Assembly: GCA_019307645.1 (NCBI GenBank)
Contig: JAFDJF010000201.1
Location: 1 to 5,707 of the forward strand
From: Deltaproteobacteria bacterium
GTDB taxonomy: Bacteria; Desulfobacterota; DSM-4660; Desulfatiglandales; Desulfatiglandaceae
Length of the DNA stretch: 5,707 nt
Reading direction: 5' to 3'
In this document: positions 1-5,555 of the stretch, in pieces
Position numbering within the stretch: position 1 is the first letter of the stretch
Layout: every line of letters begins with the position of its first letter
Position numbers and translations under genes: made by a program
Notes under the pieces: model-generated
Databases searched by the model: none
Told to the model about the DNA's origin: nothing
The model's input: the letters and a program-made list of their open reading frames with translations, nothing else

Positions 1-352
1 AGTCAACTGGAATGAACAGTCTGAAATATATCAAAATCGATCGCGAAGCGCACCACAACTTTAGCTCACTTTAGCTCACCTTAGACACTTTAGTTCACTT
101 ATGAAGACCGTGTGGCCATGTACACCCCTGCGGGGTGAAACCAATGCCGGGCCCTCCCCGAATAGCGGGATCTTCGACAGGATCCGGATTCTTTACTTGC
201 AGCCATCTCATCATGAAGAATAGCACAAATTTCCGGTTACACCCATACCAATTTGAGTCTCTTTCGAGACAAAAAAATAAACATGACTATTTTCTTGATA
301 TAAGGTATTGAAAAGTGGGCGCAACTTCTTGCCAACGCGATGATGTCAAACC
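1..352. other. Upstream region without a supported gene
   Basis: I see no supportable gene here. Frame 2 is open from the window edge to TAG at 62-64, and frame 3 to TAG at 72-74, so the first 60-70 bases could be the tail of a gene starting outside the window, but nothing identifies it. Small structures are visible. There is a perfect 6-bp stem with a 3-base loop at 123-137 (CACCCC/GGGGTG). An inverted pair GGATC/GATCC lies at 168-172 and 181-185. A 5-bp stem GTCTC/GAGAC with a TTTC loop lies at 257-270, followed by a run of A. None has a downstream T-run on either strand, so I do not call them terminators. I found no convincing sigma-70 promoter for the downstream operon. Confidence 0.5.
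59..100. repeat. Short 10-bp tandem repeat
   Basis: About four head-to-tail units of CTTTAGCTCA are visible. Two are perfect (59-68, 69-78), followed by a 9-base variant CCTTAGACA (79-87), CTTTAGTTCA (88-97) and a partial CTT. Each unit carries TAG, and the two possible reading frames entering from the left edge both stop in or near this array. It may mark the 3' end of an upstream gene or an element boundary. No function can be assigned. Confidence 0.6.
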
Positions 353-380
353 TCAGGCAACTGCCTGATCAATTTTTTTT
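353..380 (+). terminator. Terminator-like hairpin in the operon leader
   Basis: The stem TCAGGC/GCCTGA (353-358 and 363-368) has an AACT loop and is followed by TCAA and then eight T (373-380), which is the shape of a rho-independent terminator on the plus strand. The 4-base gap between stem and T-run makes it slightly non-ideal. It lies only 45 bases before the start of the stress-protein gene, with no obvious gene just upstream. It may therefore stop read-through from outside or act as an attenuator in the leader. An alternative helix, CTGATCA (365-371) with TGATTCAG (383-390), would use the 3' arm of the terminator stem and put the T-run in its loop. Confidence 0.65.
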
Positions 381-414
381 GGTGATTCAGACCGGCCGAA
401 CAGCCATTCTACAT

Positions 415-421
415 GGGGGGG
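415..421 (+). promoter_or_regulatory. Poly-G ribosome binding site of the stress-protein gene
   Basis: Seven consecutive G residues end 4 bases before the ATG at 426. No AGGAGG-like sequence lies nearby, so the G-run presumably pairs with the C-rich anti-Shine-Dalgarno sequence. A homopolymer in this position could change length by polymerase slippage and so alter spacing. That last point is inference only. Confidence 0.5.
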
Positions 422-425
422 TAAG

Positions 426-893
426 ATGAAAAAGAATCTTTTTAAAGAAATCGTCTTTTGCACTGATTTTTCTAATAACGCTAACGATGCGTTCCTTGCA
501 GCTAAGGACCTGGTTGCACGCTATGGTGCCAATCTTCATATTGTGCATGTCCTGGTTACGGTTGCGGCCCCGGCCACGGAATTTTTTGTGCCGGAGGAAC
601 TGGACCCCATGGTTGTTGAAAAGGTCTCCAGGACGGCGCAGGGAGCTATTGAAGAGCTTTATTTAAGCAAGCTGTCAGAGGATCAAAACCGGTCCGTACA
701 TATCTTGTCCGGATATCCGGTTACTGAGATTATTGAGCTTGCCAAGAGAAAAAATGCCGACCTGATTGTAATGGGAGCCCACGGCATGACCGGGTTGGCC
801 CATGTCCTTTTCGGAAGCACAGCGAACCGTGTTGTGCGTAAAGCCCCTTGTTCGGTGCTGGCTGTTCGACCCGTCTCAAAGGAGAATACATGA
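426..893 (+). CDS. Universal stress protein, UspA family, ATP-binding type
   Basis: A 155-residue single-domain universal stress protein, the usual length for the family, probably a cytoplasmic dimer. The N-terminal strand IVFCTDFS carries the conserved Asp14 that contacts adenine nucleotide in ATP-binding members. The C-terminal half has the full nucleotide loop pattern G-x2-G-x9-G-S at Gly117, Gly120, Gly130 and Ser131, followed by the typical RVVRKAPCSVLAVRP ending. This places it with ATP-binding (MJ0577-like) rather than E. coli UspA-like proteins. ATG at 426 is the only sensible start and follows a G7 ribosome-binding run. The stop overlaps the start of the next gene (ATGA, 890-893), so the two are translationally coupled. 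Usp proteins of this kind usually sense energy or stress state. The specific partner is unknown, but the coupled ThDP enzyme is the obvious candidate. Confidence 0.95.
   Translation: MKKNLFKEIVFCTDFSNNANDAFLAAKDLVARYGANLHIVHVLVTVAAPATEFFVPEELDPMVVEKVSRTAQGAIEELYLSKLSEDQNRSVHILSGYPVTEIIELAKRKNADLIVMGAHGMTGLAHVLFGSTANRVVRKAPCSVLAVRPVSKENT
878..884 (+). promoter_or_regulatory. Ribosome binding site that fixes the ThDP-enzyme start
   Basis: AAAGGAG lies 5 bases before the ATG at 890, inside the last codons of the stress-protein gene. It supports the start at 890 rather than the in-frame ATG at 848. The extra 14 residues from 848 (MFGAGCSTRLKGEY) do not resemble the family N-terminus, whereas MTLSDLIVSYLEQFGV does. 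Confidence 0.8.
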
Positions 894-2641
894 CACTAAG
901 CGATCTGATTGTCAGCTATCTGGAACAGTTTGGGGTGGAATATGTTTTCAGTGTACCGGGGGGACCTCTTGGTGCTTTGTATGATGCGCTGGTACGCAGC
1001 GAAAGAAGGGGTGGCCCTCGGTCAATACTCACCAGGCATGAAAGTGGTGCGGCTTTTATGGCTGATGGCTATGCCCGTGAAACCGGAAGTATCGGTGTGT
1101 GCTGTTCAACCACCGGTCCCGGTGCAACAAATCTCATTACCGGCGTCACTGAAGCGTATGCGGACCATATCCCCCTGCTGGTGATTACGGCACAAACCGT
1201 GCTCCCTTTTTTCAGCCTGGGAGGTTTTCAGGAATCTTCTGCTGATGTTATGGATATCGTGGGCATGTTTGCGCATTGTACCCGTTATAATACTCTTGTT
1301 TCACATCCCGCCCAATTGGAGAAAAAACTGGCGGCTGCTTTTACAGAGGCCCTTAGCCCTCCAAAAGGGCCTGCACATTTAAGTGTACCGATCGATATCT
1401 TACGCGCTCCCGCCAAAGGAAAAATAAATTTCCCGAACTTGCAGCAATTGTTGATCGGACCTGCCTCAGAACTGGATTTTGAGGCATTGGAGAAGCTCTT
1501 TCAGGAGTTGTACAATGTTCTAAACCAGGACCGTCAGGTGGTGTTGTTGATAGGGCATGATTGCGGAGGGGCCAATCAGGATATCATGAAAGTTGCGGAA
1601 CTTATTGGCGCCACCATTATCACGACACAACGAGGGAAGTCGTGGATCAATCCTTATCATCCTCTGTATCGCGGTGTATTCGGTTTCGCAGGCCACAAAA
1701 CAGCCCGCGAAGCACTGACTGATGAATCCGTGGGCCTGATACTGGCTGTCGGCACCAATTTGAACGAATGGACAACTGGGGGCTGGGATGCCGTATTGTT
1801 GAATAACAGGCTGGTTCATATCCATAATTCAATGACTGAGTTTACCCGCTCTCCCATGGCACGCCTGCACGTTTATGGCACAATTAGCGCGATATTCAAG
1901 GAACTGGCTTCCCGCATCGAGACCGCAGGGCGGGAGGGCAAACTGTTTCTGAAAAGAAATGGGACAGAATATGAGGCTTTATCACCCTCCTGTTCGGATT
2001 ATTCCGAAAAAGACGAGCCTCCATATGTGCCATCTCAAGTTGAAGTCCAGTCACCGGACAGCTGCCGTAAGGAAAACACCTCAGCACTTATCAAGCCTCA
2101 ACGTCTGATCCGTGAAATTGTACGGCGTTTTCCTCCTGAAACTCGCTTTCTCATCGATAACAGCAACAGCGTACCCTGGTCGATCCACTATTTTTTTCAT
2201 TCCCGTCCCGAAAACTATCATCTGTCTATCGGGTTTGCCTCTATGGGCTGGGCTATCGGTGCGTCGGTTGGCGTGGCTTTGGGTTCACCGGATACACCCG
2301 TGGTATGTTTAACGGGAGACGGCTGCTTTTTGATGAGCGGACAGGAAATCACTGTGGCGGTGGCAGAAAGGTTGCCAATAATTTATGTGCTGTTGAATGA
2401 CCGGGCGTATGGGATGATCTGGCACGGACACCGGGTAGCGGGTACCGAGTCTGTTGATTTTTCGATTCCACCTGTTGACTTTTGCATGATGGCCAGAGCA
2501 GTGGGGGCCGATGCTCACACAATTCGACATCCTGAAGATTTTGAACAAATCGATTATCAGGCATTATGCAGGCGTAATGGTCCAACGCTACTGGATGTTT
2601 ATATTGATCCTGAGGAAACACCGCCTTTGGGTATGTTTTAA
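890..2641 (+). CDS. Thiamine-diphosphate-dependent enzyme, acetolactate synthase-like
   Basis: A 583-residue enzyme of the acetolactate synthase/benzoylformate decarboxylase superfamily, close to the usual catalytic-subunit length. The N-terminal pyrimidine-binding domain (about 1-165) has RHESGAAFMADGYAR, with the catalytic cofactor-activating Glu51, and the STTGPGATN loop at 73-81. The central domain (about 195-345) resembles the FAD/nucleotide-fold domain of acetolactate synthases (TTQRGKSW, HPLYRG, LAVGTNLNEW). The C-terminal domain binds diphosphate-Mg through G476-D477-G478 and Asn503. Between central and C-terminal domains is an unusually long polar linker (about 358-402, rich in Ser, Pro, Asp and Glu). 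The acetolactate synthase motif TKHN appears as TRYN, and no regulatory small-subunit gene or other branched-chain biosynthesis gene is nearby. Acetolactate synthesis is therefore unproven; another 2-keto-acid decarboxylase or carboligase role fits equally well. It is coupled to the stress protein upstream and followed after 10 bp by a diiron protein. Confidence 0.9.
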   Translation: MTLSDLIVSYLEQFGVEYVFSVPGGPLGALYDALVRSERRGGPRSILTRHESGAAFMADGYARETGSIGVCCSTTGPGATNLITGVTEAYADHIPLLVITAQTVLPFFSLGGFQESSADVMDIVGMFAHCTRYNTLVSHPAQLEKKLAAAFTEALSPPKGPAHLSVPIDILRAPAKGKINFPNLQQLLIGPASELDFEALEKLFQELYNVLNQDRQVVLLIGHDCGGANQDIMKVAELIGATIITTQRGKSWINPYHPLYRGVFGFAGHKTAREALTDESVGLILAVGTNLNEWTTGGWDAVLLNNRLVHIHNSMTEFTRSPMARLHVYGTISAIFKELASRIETAGREGKLFLKRNGTEYEALSPSCSDYSEKDEPPYVPSQVEVQSPDSCRKENTSALIKPQRLIREIVRRFPPETRFLIDNSNSVPWSIHYFFHSRPENYHLSIGFASMGWAIGASVGVALGSPDTPVVCLTGDGCFLMSGQEITVAVAERLPIIYVLLNDRAYGMIWHGHRVAGTESVDFSIPPVDFCMMARAVGADAHTIRHPEDFEQIDYQALCRRNGPTLLDVYIDPEETPPLGMF

Positions 2642-2651
2642 AAGGAATCGT

Positions 2652-3143
2652 ATGTTTCAAATCAGAGAGATCATTGATTTAGCCATTCAGATAGAGAAAA
2701 ATGGGGAAAGAATATATCGAAACGCCCTCCAGTTAGTCTCAAATCCTTCCATTTCTTCGCTTCTTCAAAAGCTCGCGGATGAAGAGGTTCAGCATATTGA
2801 ATGGTTTTCAAACCTTAAGCAGAGGATTAACTCGACCATAGATGATCCTCAACTTGAGGCGATGGGAAAATCGATTTTGAACAGTATATTGGGAAATCAG
2901 GCCTTTTCACTCGAAGATGTTGATTTTTCTAAAATAATGCGTATTGATGATCTGCTAAAAGTGGCCATTGAATTTGAACGGGACACGGTTCTTTTCTACG
3001 AAATGATTCGTCCCCTGATTGATGATGCCGAGGCTTCAGATCATCTGAACAAGATTATAGAGGAAGAAAATCAGCACATTCAAACTTTTCAGAAAATATT
3101 GCATTCAGGTGATATTGGAATCAGAAAAACAGTAACCGTTTAA
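2652..3143 (+). CDS. Rubrerythrin/ferritin-like diiron four-helix protein
   Basis: A 163-residue ferritin-like protein with no rubredoxin Cys4 domain. Two halves repeat the same ligand pattern: Glu15-x6-Tyr22 with Glu45-x2-His48, then Glu109-x6-Tyr116 with Glu139-x2-His142. These are the expected diiron ligands of the rubrerythrin fold, and all are present. Rubrerythrin-like proteins usually reduce peroxide or handle iron in anaerobes. Without a rubredoxin domain this one would need an external electron donor, which is not encoded here. ATG at 2652 is chosen because AAAGGAA (2641-2647) lies just upstream, overlapping the stop of the ThDP gene. A longer in-frame version from 2511 would read through that gene and adds basic residues foreign to the family. 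The gene is visibly more AT-rich than the ThDP gene. It is the last gene of the operon; its final codons run into an inverted repeat. Confidence 0.9.
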   Translation: MFQIREIIDLAIQIEKNGERIYRNALQLVSNPSISSLLQKLADEEVQHIEWFSNLKQRINSTIDDPQLEAMGKSILNSILGNQAFSLEDVDFSKIMRIDDLLKVAIEFERDTVLFYEMIRPLIDDAEASDHLNKIIEEENQHIQTFQKILHSGDIGIRKTVTV

Positions 3144-3297
3144 CTCAGGTAGATAGGCTGTAGGCATTTAGGCTGTGAGGTACCGCAGGAAGGGAACATG
3201 CATGATCATACGAAACTCAGAGCGGCTGAGCGCAGATAGCGCAGGGTTCTGAAACTAATAGCCTTCAGCCTACAGACTAAGCAACCTGAACAGTTAC
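3132..3297. repeat. Long imperfect inverted repeat between convergent genes
   Basis: The left arm (3132-3176) and right arm (3258-3297) are imperfectly complementary over most of their length. Matching blocks are GTAAC/GTTAC at the tips, then TCAGGT/ACCTGA, CTGTAGGC/GCCTACAG and AGGCT/AGCCT, in the same order and separated by short mismatches. The middle, about 80 bp, contains smaller perfect hairpins: CTCAG/CTGAG (3216-3230) and GCGC/GCGC (3230-3242). It also holds the palindromes CATGCATG and ATGATCAT. The left tip overlaps the last codons and stop of the diiron-protein gene; the right tip abuts the stop of the convergent lipoprotein gene. It could act as a bidirectional transcription barrier, though no T-run is present, or be a non-coding mobile repeat. 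The second reading is inference from its layout. Confidence 0.65.
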
Positions 3298-3298
3298 A

Positions 3299-3640
3299 TT
3301 ACATCCTTCTAAAAGACATGGTTTTTGCCCCGAGCAATGTTATTTCGATGGTATCGTCATGGATTTTCCCGATAATGATCCCTCCTGACTGGGTGCTCAA
3401 CCAGATTTCACTGTCTTTTATTTCCCACCTGAAGGAGACTTCATCATCCAGCGCTCTCCAAATCGCTTGCCCCTTTTCCATCAACTCGATCTGACTTCCG
3501 GCATATTTTGAGGATTTTCCATCTTGTGCTTTATAGATACCTTCATACACGTCTTCCTGGCCACAAGAAAAAGCGAAAATCATGAGAAGATACATGGTGG
3601 CACGCTTTAAACGATCCCATTTGTTTAATCTTGGAAACAT
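3299..3640 (-). CDS. Small putative lipoprotein, function unknown
   Basis: A 113-residue protein with a basic N-terminus (RLNKWDRLKRAT), a short hydrophobic stretch (MYLLMIFAFS) and then Cys26, an acceptable though non-ideal lipobox (AFSC). The predicted mature part, about 88 residues, alternates short polar turns and beta-type strands (QIELMEKGQAIWR, SFRWEIKDSEIWL, GGIIIGKIHDDTIEI). This resembles small lipocalin-like or beta-barrel lipoproteins, but I do not recognise a named family. The start at 3640 keeps the charged n-region of the signal. The upstream GGGCGAG is a mediocre ribosome binding site, and Met16 is an alternative start that would remove most of the charge. It lies co-directionally downstream of the MauE/DoxX gene but is separated from it by an inserted repeat element. 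It ends next to the inverted repeat shared with the convergent operon. Confidence 0.75.
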   Translation of the reverse strand: MFPRLNKWDRLKRATMYLLMIFAFSCGQEDVYEGIYKAQDGKSSKYAGSQIELMEKGQAIWRALDDEVSFRWEIKDSEIWLSTQSGGIIIGKIHDDTIEITLLGAKTMSFRRM

Positions 3641-3680
3641 ATCTCGCCCGGTTGGTATTCAGGGAAATTGTCATCCCTTG

Positions 3681-3848
3681 AGCCAATTTCAAAAGGTCCC
3701 ATTTTGGCCAATCTCAGTGTTGGGCTCAAATTTTAATCCTCAAAATACTTCGTGTATTCACCCCAAGGGCACTTACTTCGTGGCGCCTGCGGTTTAAATT
3801 TTAGCCCGCCTTGACCTTGACCAAACTGAAACGTTTTTGAAACCGGCT
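3681..3848. mobile_element. 168-bp MITE-like inverted-repeat element with 6-bp direct repeats
   Basis: The ends AGCC (3681) and GGCT (3848) are immediately flanked by the same hexamer CCCTTG (3675-3680 and 3849-3854), as expected for a target-site duplication. Inside, the left arm 3681-3739 and right arm 3791-3848 pair imperfectly in register: AGCC..TTTCAAAA, TTTGG, GGGCT and an AT-rich block ending CC, mirrored on the right. The centre holds a small hairpin ATAC/GTAT (3745-3757) and the 32-bp core shared with the element at 5286-5482. It encodes no protein and lies between the MauE/DoxX and lipoprotein genes, so it may have split a former operon. A short open stretch translating as HPKGTYFVAPAV comes from the core and is not a gene. 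Confidence 0.75.
3759..3790 (+). repeat. 32-bp core repeat, copy 1
   Basis: From CACCCCAAGGGCAC to GTGGCGCCTGC, this stretch is identical over 32 bp to the reverse complement of 5345-5376. Similarity continues upstream without gaps (ATCCTC, ATA, TAT at matched spacing). It can fold through GGGCAC pairing with GTGGCGCC around a TTACTTC loop, with an internal mismatch. Confidence 0.9.
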
Positions 3849-3858
3849 CCCTTGTTAT

Positions 3859-4329
3859 TCAAGATGAAAATGCCTTCCTGCGAAGCAGGTATATTCTGTC
3901 ATAAAAGAAAATTTGAACGGTTAACAGAAGCCAGAAAAGATCTCTGGGAACATCCCACCATGAAATCTGATCCCCGGCATTTCCAAAACATCCGCAACTG
4001 ATAGATGCACCTCTGATAAGGTTTATGATTATGCCCATGGTAAACACAATAAGAAGCGTTCCGATAATGGATGAAACGGCTCGTGTCCGCAGGCCAATGA
4101 CTAGGAACAGTCCGCATATCACCTCTACCCAGGGTAAAGCTATTGCCACAAAGTTGACAGACCAATACGGTAATATACGGTAAGAGCCAAGGGCTTCGGC
4201 AAATTCTGCGGGAAATGGAATCTTGCTCATGCTGGCATAGATAAAAAGAATGCCGATATAGAATCTGATTACAAGAGACAGATATTCACTTGTTAGGACT
4301 CGTTTAATGAACGACCATAGGCGTGTCAT
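3859..4329 (-). CDS. MauE/DoxX-family redox-associated membrane protein
   Basis: About 156 residues with four hydrophobic segments: roughly 17-37, 57-80, 84-105 and 130-149. Before the last segment is SCGCFGNAG (Cys112, Cys114), followed by Trp124-Trp125. The CGCFG motif is typical of MauE/DoxX-type proteins, which are linked to thiol or disulfide chemistry at the membrane. MauE itself is needed for disulfide-rich methylamine dehydrogenase, but no mau genes are here. I chose ATG at 4329 because it overlaps the upstream stop as ATGA and gives a DoxX-like N-terminus ([23 protein letters not shown]). An in-frame GTG at 4359 has a better-spaced AAAGGA and would add 10 polar residues; it cannot be excluded. 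The coupling to the upstream cNMP/rhodanese-like protein suggests a joint complex or pathway at the inner membrane. Confidence 0.88.
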   Translation of the reverse strand: MTRLWSFIKRVLTSEYLSLVIRFYIGILFIYASMSKIPFPAEFAEALGSYRILPYWSVNFVAIALPWVEVICGLFLVIGLRTRAVSSIIGTLLIVFTMGIIINLIRGASISCGCFGNAGDQISWWDVPRDLFWLLLTVQIFFYDRIYLLRRKAFSS

Positions 4330-5240
4330 GGCTTGACCGGATATCCTTTCTTTTTCCACGTGGACATTCCTTTTTTTAAAATCATTGTAGTCTTATGCCC
4401 GCGGAGAATAAGTTTCCTGGCTACCTGTGCATCATAGAGACTGCTTATTGTTCTGCCATATACAATAATGTCTTTCATTTTATCTACATCACTGAGTTCC
4501 ATCATATACATGATTTCAAAAAGGGTCGAAGGCACATTAACAGCTCCCTCTATGTGCGCCTTCGTGTAAAAAACAGCCGGCCTTGCATCTATAAATAGAG
4601 CGCCCCCTCCAGTGTGTTTTTCAATCGCCATGGAAGGGGCCACGGTCGAAATCGGCTCCCAGGACCAGGATTCGGGGATAAGACTTATTCCGTTTGGGTT
4701 TGCCATATTAAAGAGAATACCACAGAGCAGACTCACAAAAAGGACGACAACAAAATCAACCCATGACAGACGGGGTGTTTGAAGCTGGCGTTCGGCTTCT
4801 TTTTCAATCATCAGCTCATCCCGCAGAAGCCAGTTGGACATTTGCTTGATAAAGGCCAGCGAAACATCGGGATGGTCCTTGAGAACTCGGTCAAATTGGT
4901 TTTTTTCCAAGATAAGGAGATGGGTTTCTTCTACAGTCTCCACATGTGCTGATCTGGGTTTTCCGACCAGTAAGGCCATTTCGCCGAAACTGTCACCCGG
5001 GCCCAGCAGGGACAAATCAGTCTCCGAACCCTCCTGGCCTTTCCTGAATACCCTGACCTTCCCGGAGGTAATGATGTAAAAACTGTCACCCGGATCACCC
5101 TGTCGAAAAACTATAGTATTGGCAGGCACAACTTCCTTTCTAACAACGCCTTCTACCTCAGCCAATTTTTCTACAGATAAATTCGAAAAGAGCGGACGCT
5201 CTGACAGGCCGTTTTCCTTTTCGTGCGTTGAAGAAGTCAC
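4326..5240 (-). CDS. Cyclic-nucleotide-binding, membrane-anchored rhodanese-like protein
   Basis: A 304-residue fusion. Residues about 16-135 form a cyclic-nucleotide-binding (CAP_ED) domain with the phosphate-binding cassette [16 protein letters not shown], including Glu87 and Arg96. Residues about 160-180 are one membrane helix ([18 protein letters not shown]). Residues about 200-304 are a rhodanese-like domain with [21 protein letters not shown] (Asp218, Arg220, His229) and the terminal W-KKKGYPV. The active-site loop reads [10 protein letters not shown]: the catalytic Cys is replaced by Gly262, so sulfurtransferase activity is not expected. There is no DNA-binding helix-turn-helix, so it is not a CRP-type regulator. 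The likely topology is a cytoplasmic sensor with the rhodanese-like domain outside the membrane (inference). The start is GTG at 5240 with a weak upstream TTGGAT. The stop overlaps the MauE/DoxX start, making the two an operon. Confidence 0.9.
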   Translation of the reverse strand: MTSSTHEKENGLSERPLFSNLSVEKLAEVEGVVRKEVVPANTIVFRQGDPGDSFYIITSGKVRVFRKGQEGSETDLSLLGPGDSFGEMALLVGKPRSAHVETVEETHLLILEKNQFDRVLKDHPDVSLAFIKQMSNWLLRDELMIEKEAERQLQTPRLSWVDFVVVLFVSLLCGILFNMANPNGISLIPESWSWEPISTVAPSMAIEKHTGGGALFIDARPAVFYTKAHIEGAVNVPSTLFEIMYMMELSDVDKMKDIIVYGRTISSLYDAQVARKLILRGHKTTMILKKGMSTWKKKGYPVKP

Positions 5241-5285
5241 AATGCGTATCCAAAATAGTTGTGATCTGATAAAATGAGAAAGCTA

Positions 5286-5482
5286 GGAGACTGTCCGAGA
5301 ATAGCAATTTTTTCAAAAATCGAGGAATGCCCGAAAAAATTACTGCAGGCGCCACGAAGTAAGTGCCCTTGGGGTGCATATAGTTGATATTCCGAGGATA
5401 ATTTTTTTGGGCATGACCTGTCTGCGTGCAACGCACAGGCAGGCAAAGAGTTTGGGGAAAAGGGCATTCTCGGACAGCCTCC
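5286..5482. mobile_element. 197-bp MITE-like element with 17-bp terminal inverted repeats
   Basis: GGAGACTGTCCGAGAAT (5286-5302) and the complement of ATTCTCGGACAGCCTCC (5466-5482) match at 16 of 17 positions. TA lies on both outer sides, compatible with a TA target duplication; AAG outside a slightly longer CTAG-including repeat is an alternative. Internally there is a second inverted pair around the shared 32-bp core (TAATTTTTT..GGGC type, near 5330-5344 and 5398-5412). A strong hairpin lies at 5417-5443 (TGCGT/ACGCA, GCA loop, plus an outer CCTG/CAGG stem). No transposase is encoded, so any movement would depend on an enzyme elsewhere. It sits 45 bp upstream of the GTG start of the minus-strand operon and may carry or disrupt its promoter. 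Confidence 0.75.
5345..5376 (-). repeat. 32-bp core repeat, copy 2 (inverted)
   Basis: This is the reverse complement of 3759-3790 with no mismatch over 32 bp. It lies inside the 5286-5482 element, about 1.6 kb away and in the opposite orientation. The flanking DNA of the two copies diverges quickly, which shows the core is shared by different element types. Confidence 0.9.
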
Positions 5483-5528
5483 TAGAAGCTATGACCATAC
5501 TTGCATGGCGGCCAACAGTGTTATTTTT

Positions 5529-5547
5529 GACAGTTTCGCAAAAAGTC
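5529..5547. repeat. Extra copy of an element terminus
   Basis: GACAGTTTCGCAAAAAGTC matches the left end of the adjacent element (GACGATTTCGAAAAAAGCT, 5556-5574) at about 14 to 15 of 19 positions. The two lie 27 bp apart in the same orientation. It also forms part of a small hairpin TTGAC/GTCAA (5527-5549). It may be a remnant left by nested or repeated insertion. Confidence 0.5.
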
Positions 5548-5555
5548 AATATTTA

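Noticed and set aside
2..74. Partial coding tail at the left edge (open frames ending at TAG 62-64 or 72-74)
   Set aside because: Only about 20 residues are visible in either frame and no family can be recognised.
257..277. Terminator at the GTCTC/GAGAC hairpin
   Set aside because: It is followed by A residues on the plus strand, and on the minus strand the T-run lies on the wrong side.
316..334. Sigma-54-like promoter (GG...GC) before the stress operon
   Set aside because: The spacing between GG (318-319) and GC (331-332) is 11 rather than 10 bases, and the flanking consensus is poor.
848..889. Longer N-terminus for the ThDP enzyme from ATG 848
   Set aside because: It lies wholly inside the stress-protein gene, lacks family similarity, and the AAAGGAG before 890 supports the shorter form.
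2511..2651. Longer N-terminus for the diiron protein
   Set aside because: It would overlap the ThDP gene by 131 bp and adds sequence unlike the fold; ATG 2652 has its own ribosome binding site.
3877..3889. Intrinsic terminator at the hairpin CCTGC/GCAGG near the end of the MauE/DoxX gene
   Set aside because: It is a perfect 5-bp stem but lies inside the coding region and has no adjacent T-run on the minus strand.
5241..5285. Sigma-70 promoter (TATTTT as -10) for the minus-strand operon
   Set aside because: No acceptable -35 hexamer lies at 16-18 bp spacing.
5158..5436. Minus-strand open frame containing MHPKGTYFVAPAV
   Set aside because: It runs through the 197-bp repeat element and overlaps the cNMP gene; the same peptide at 3758-3797 comes from the shared 32-bp core, not from a protein family.
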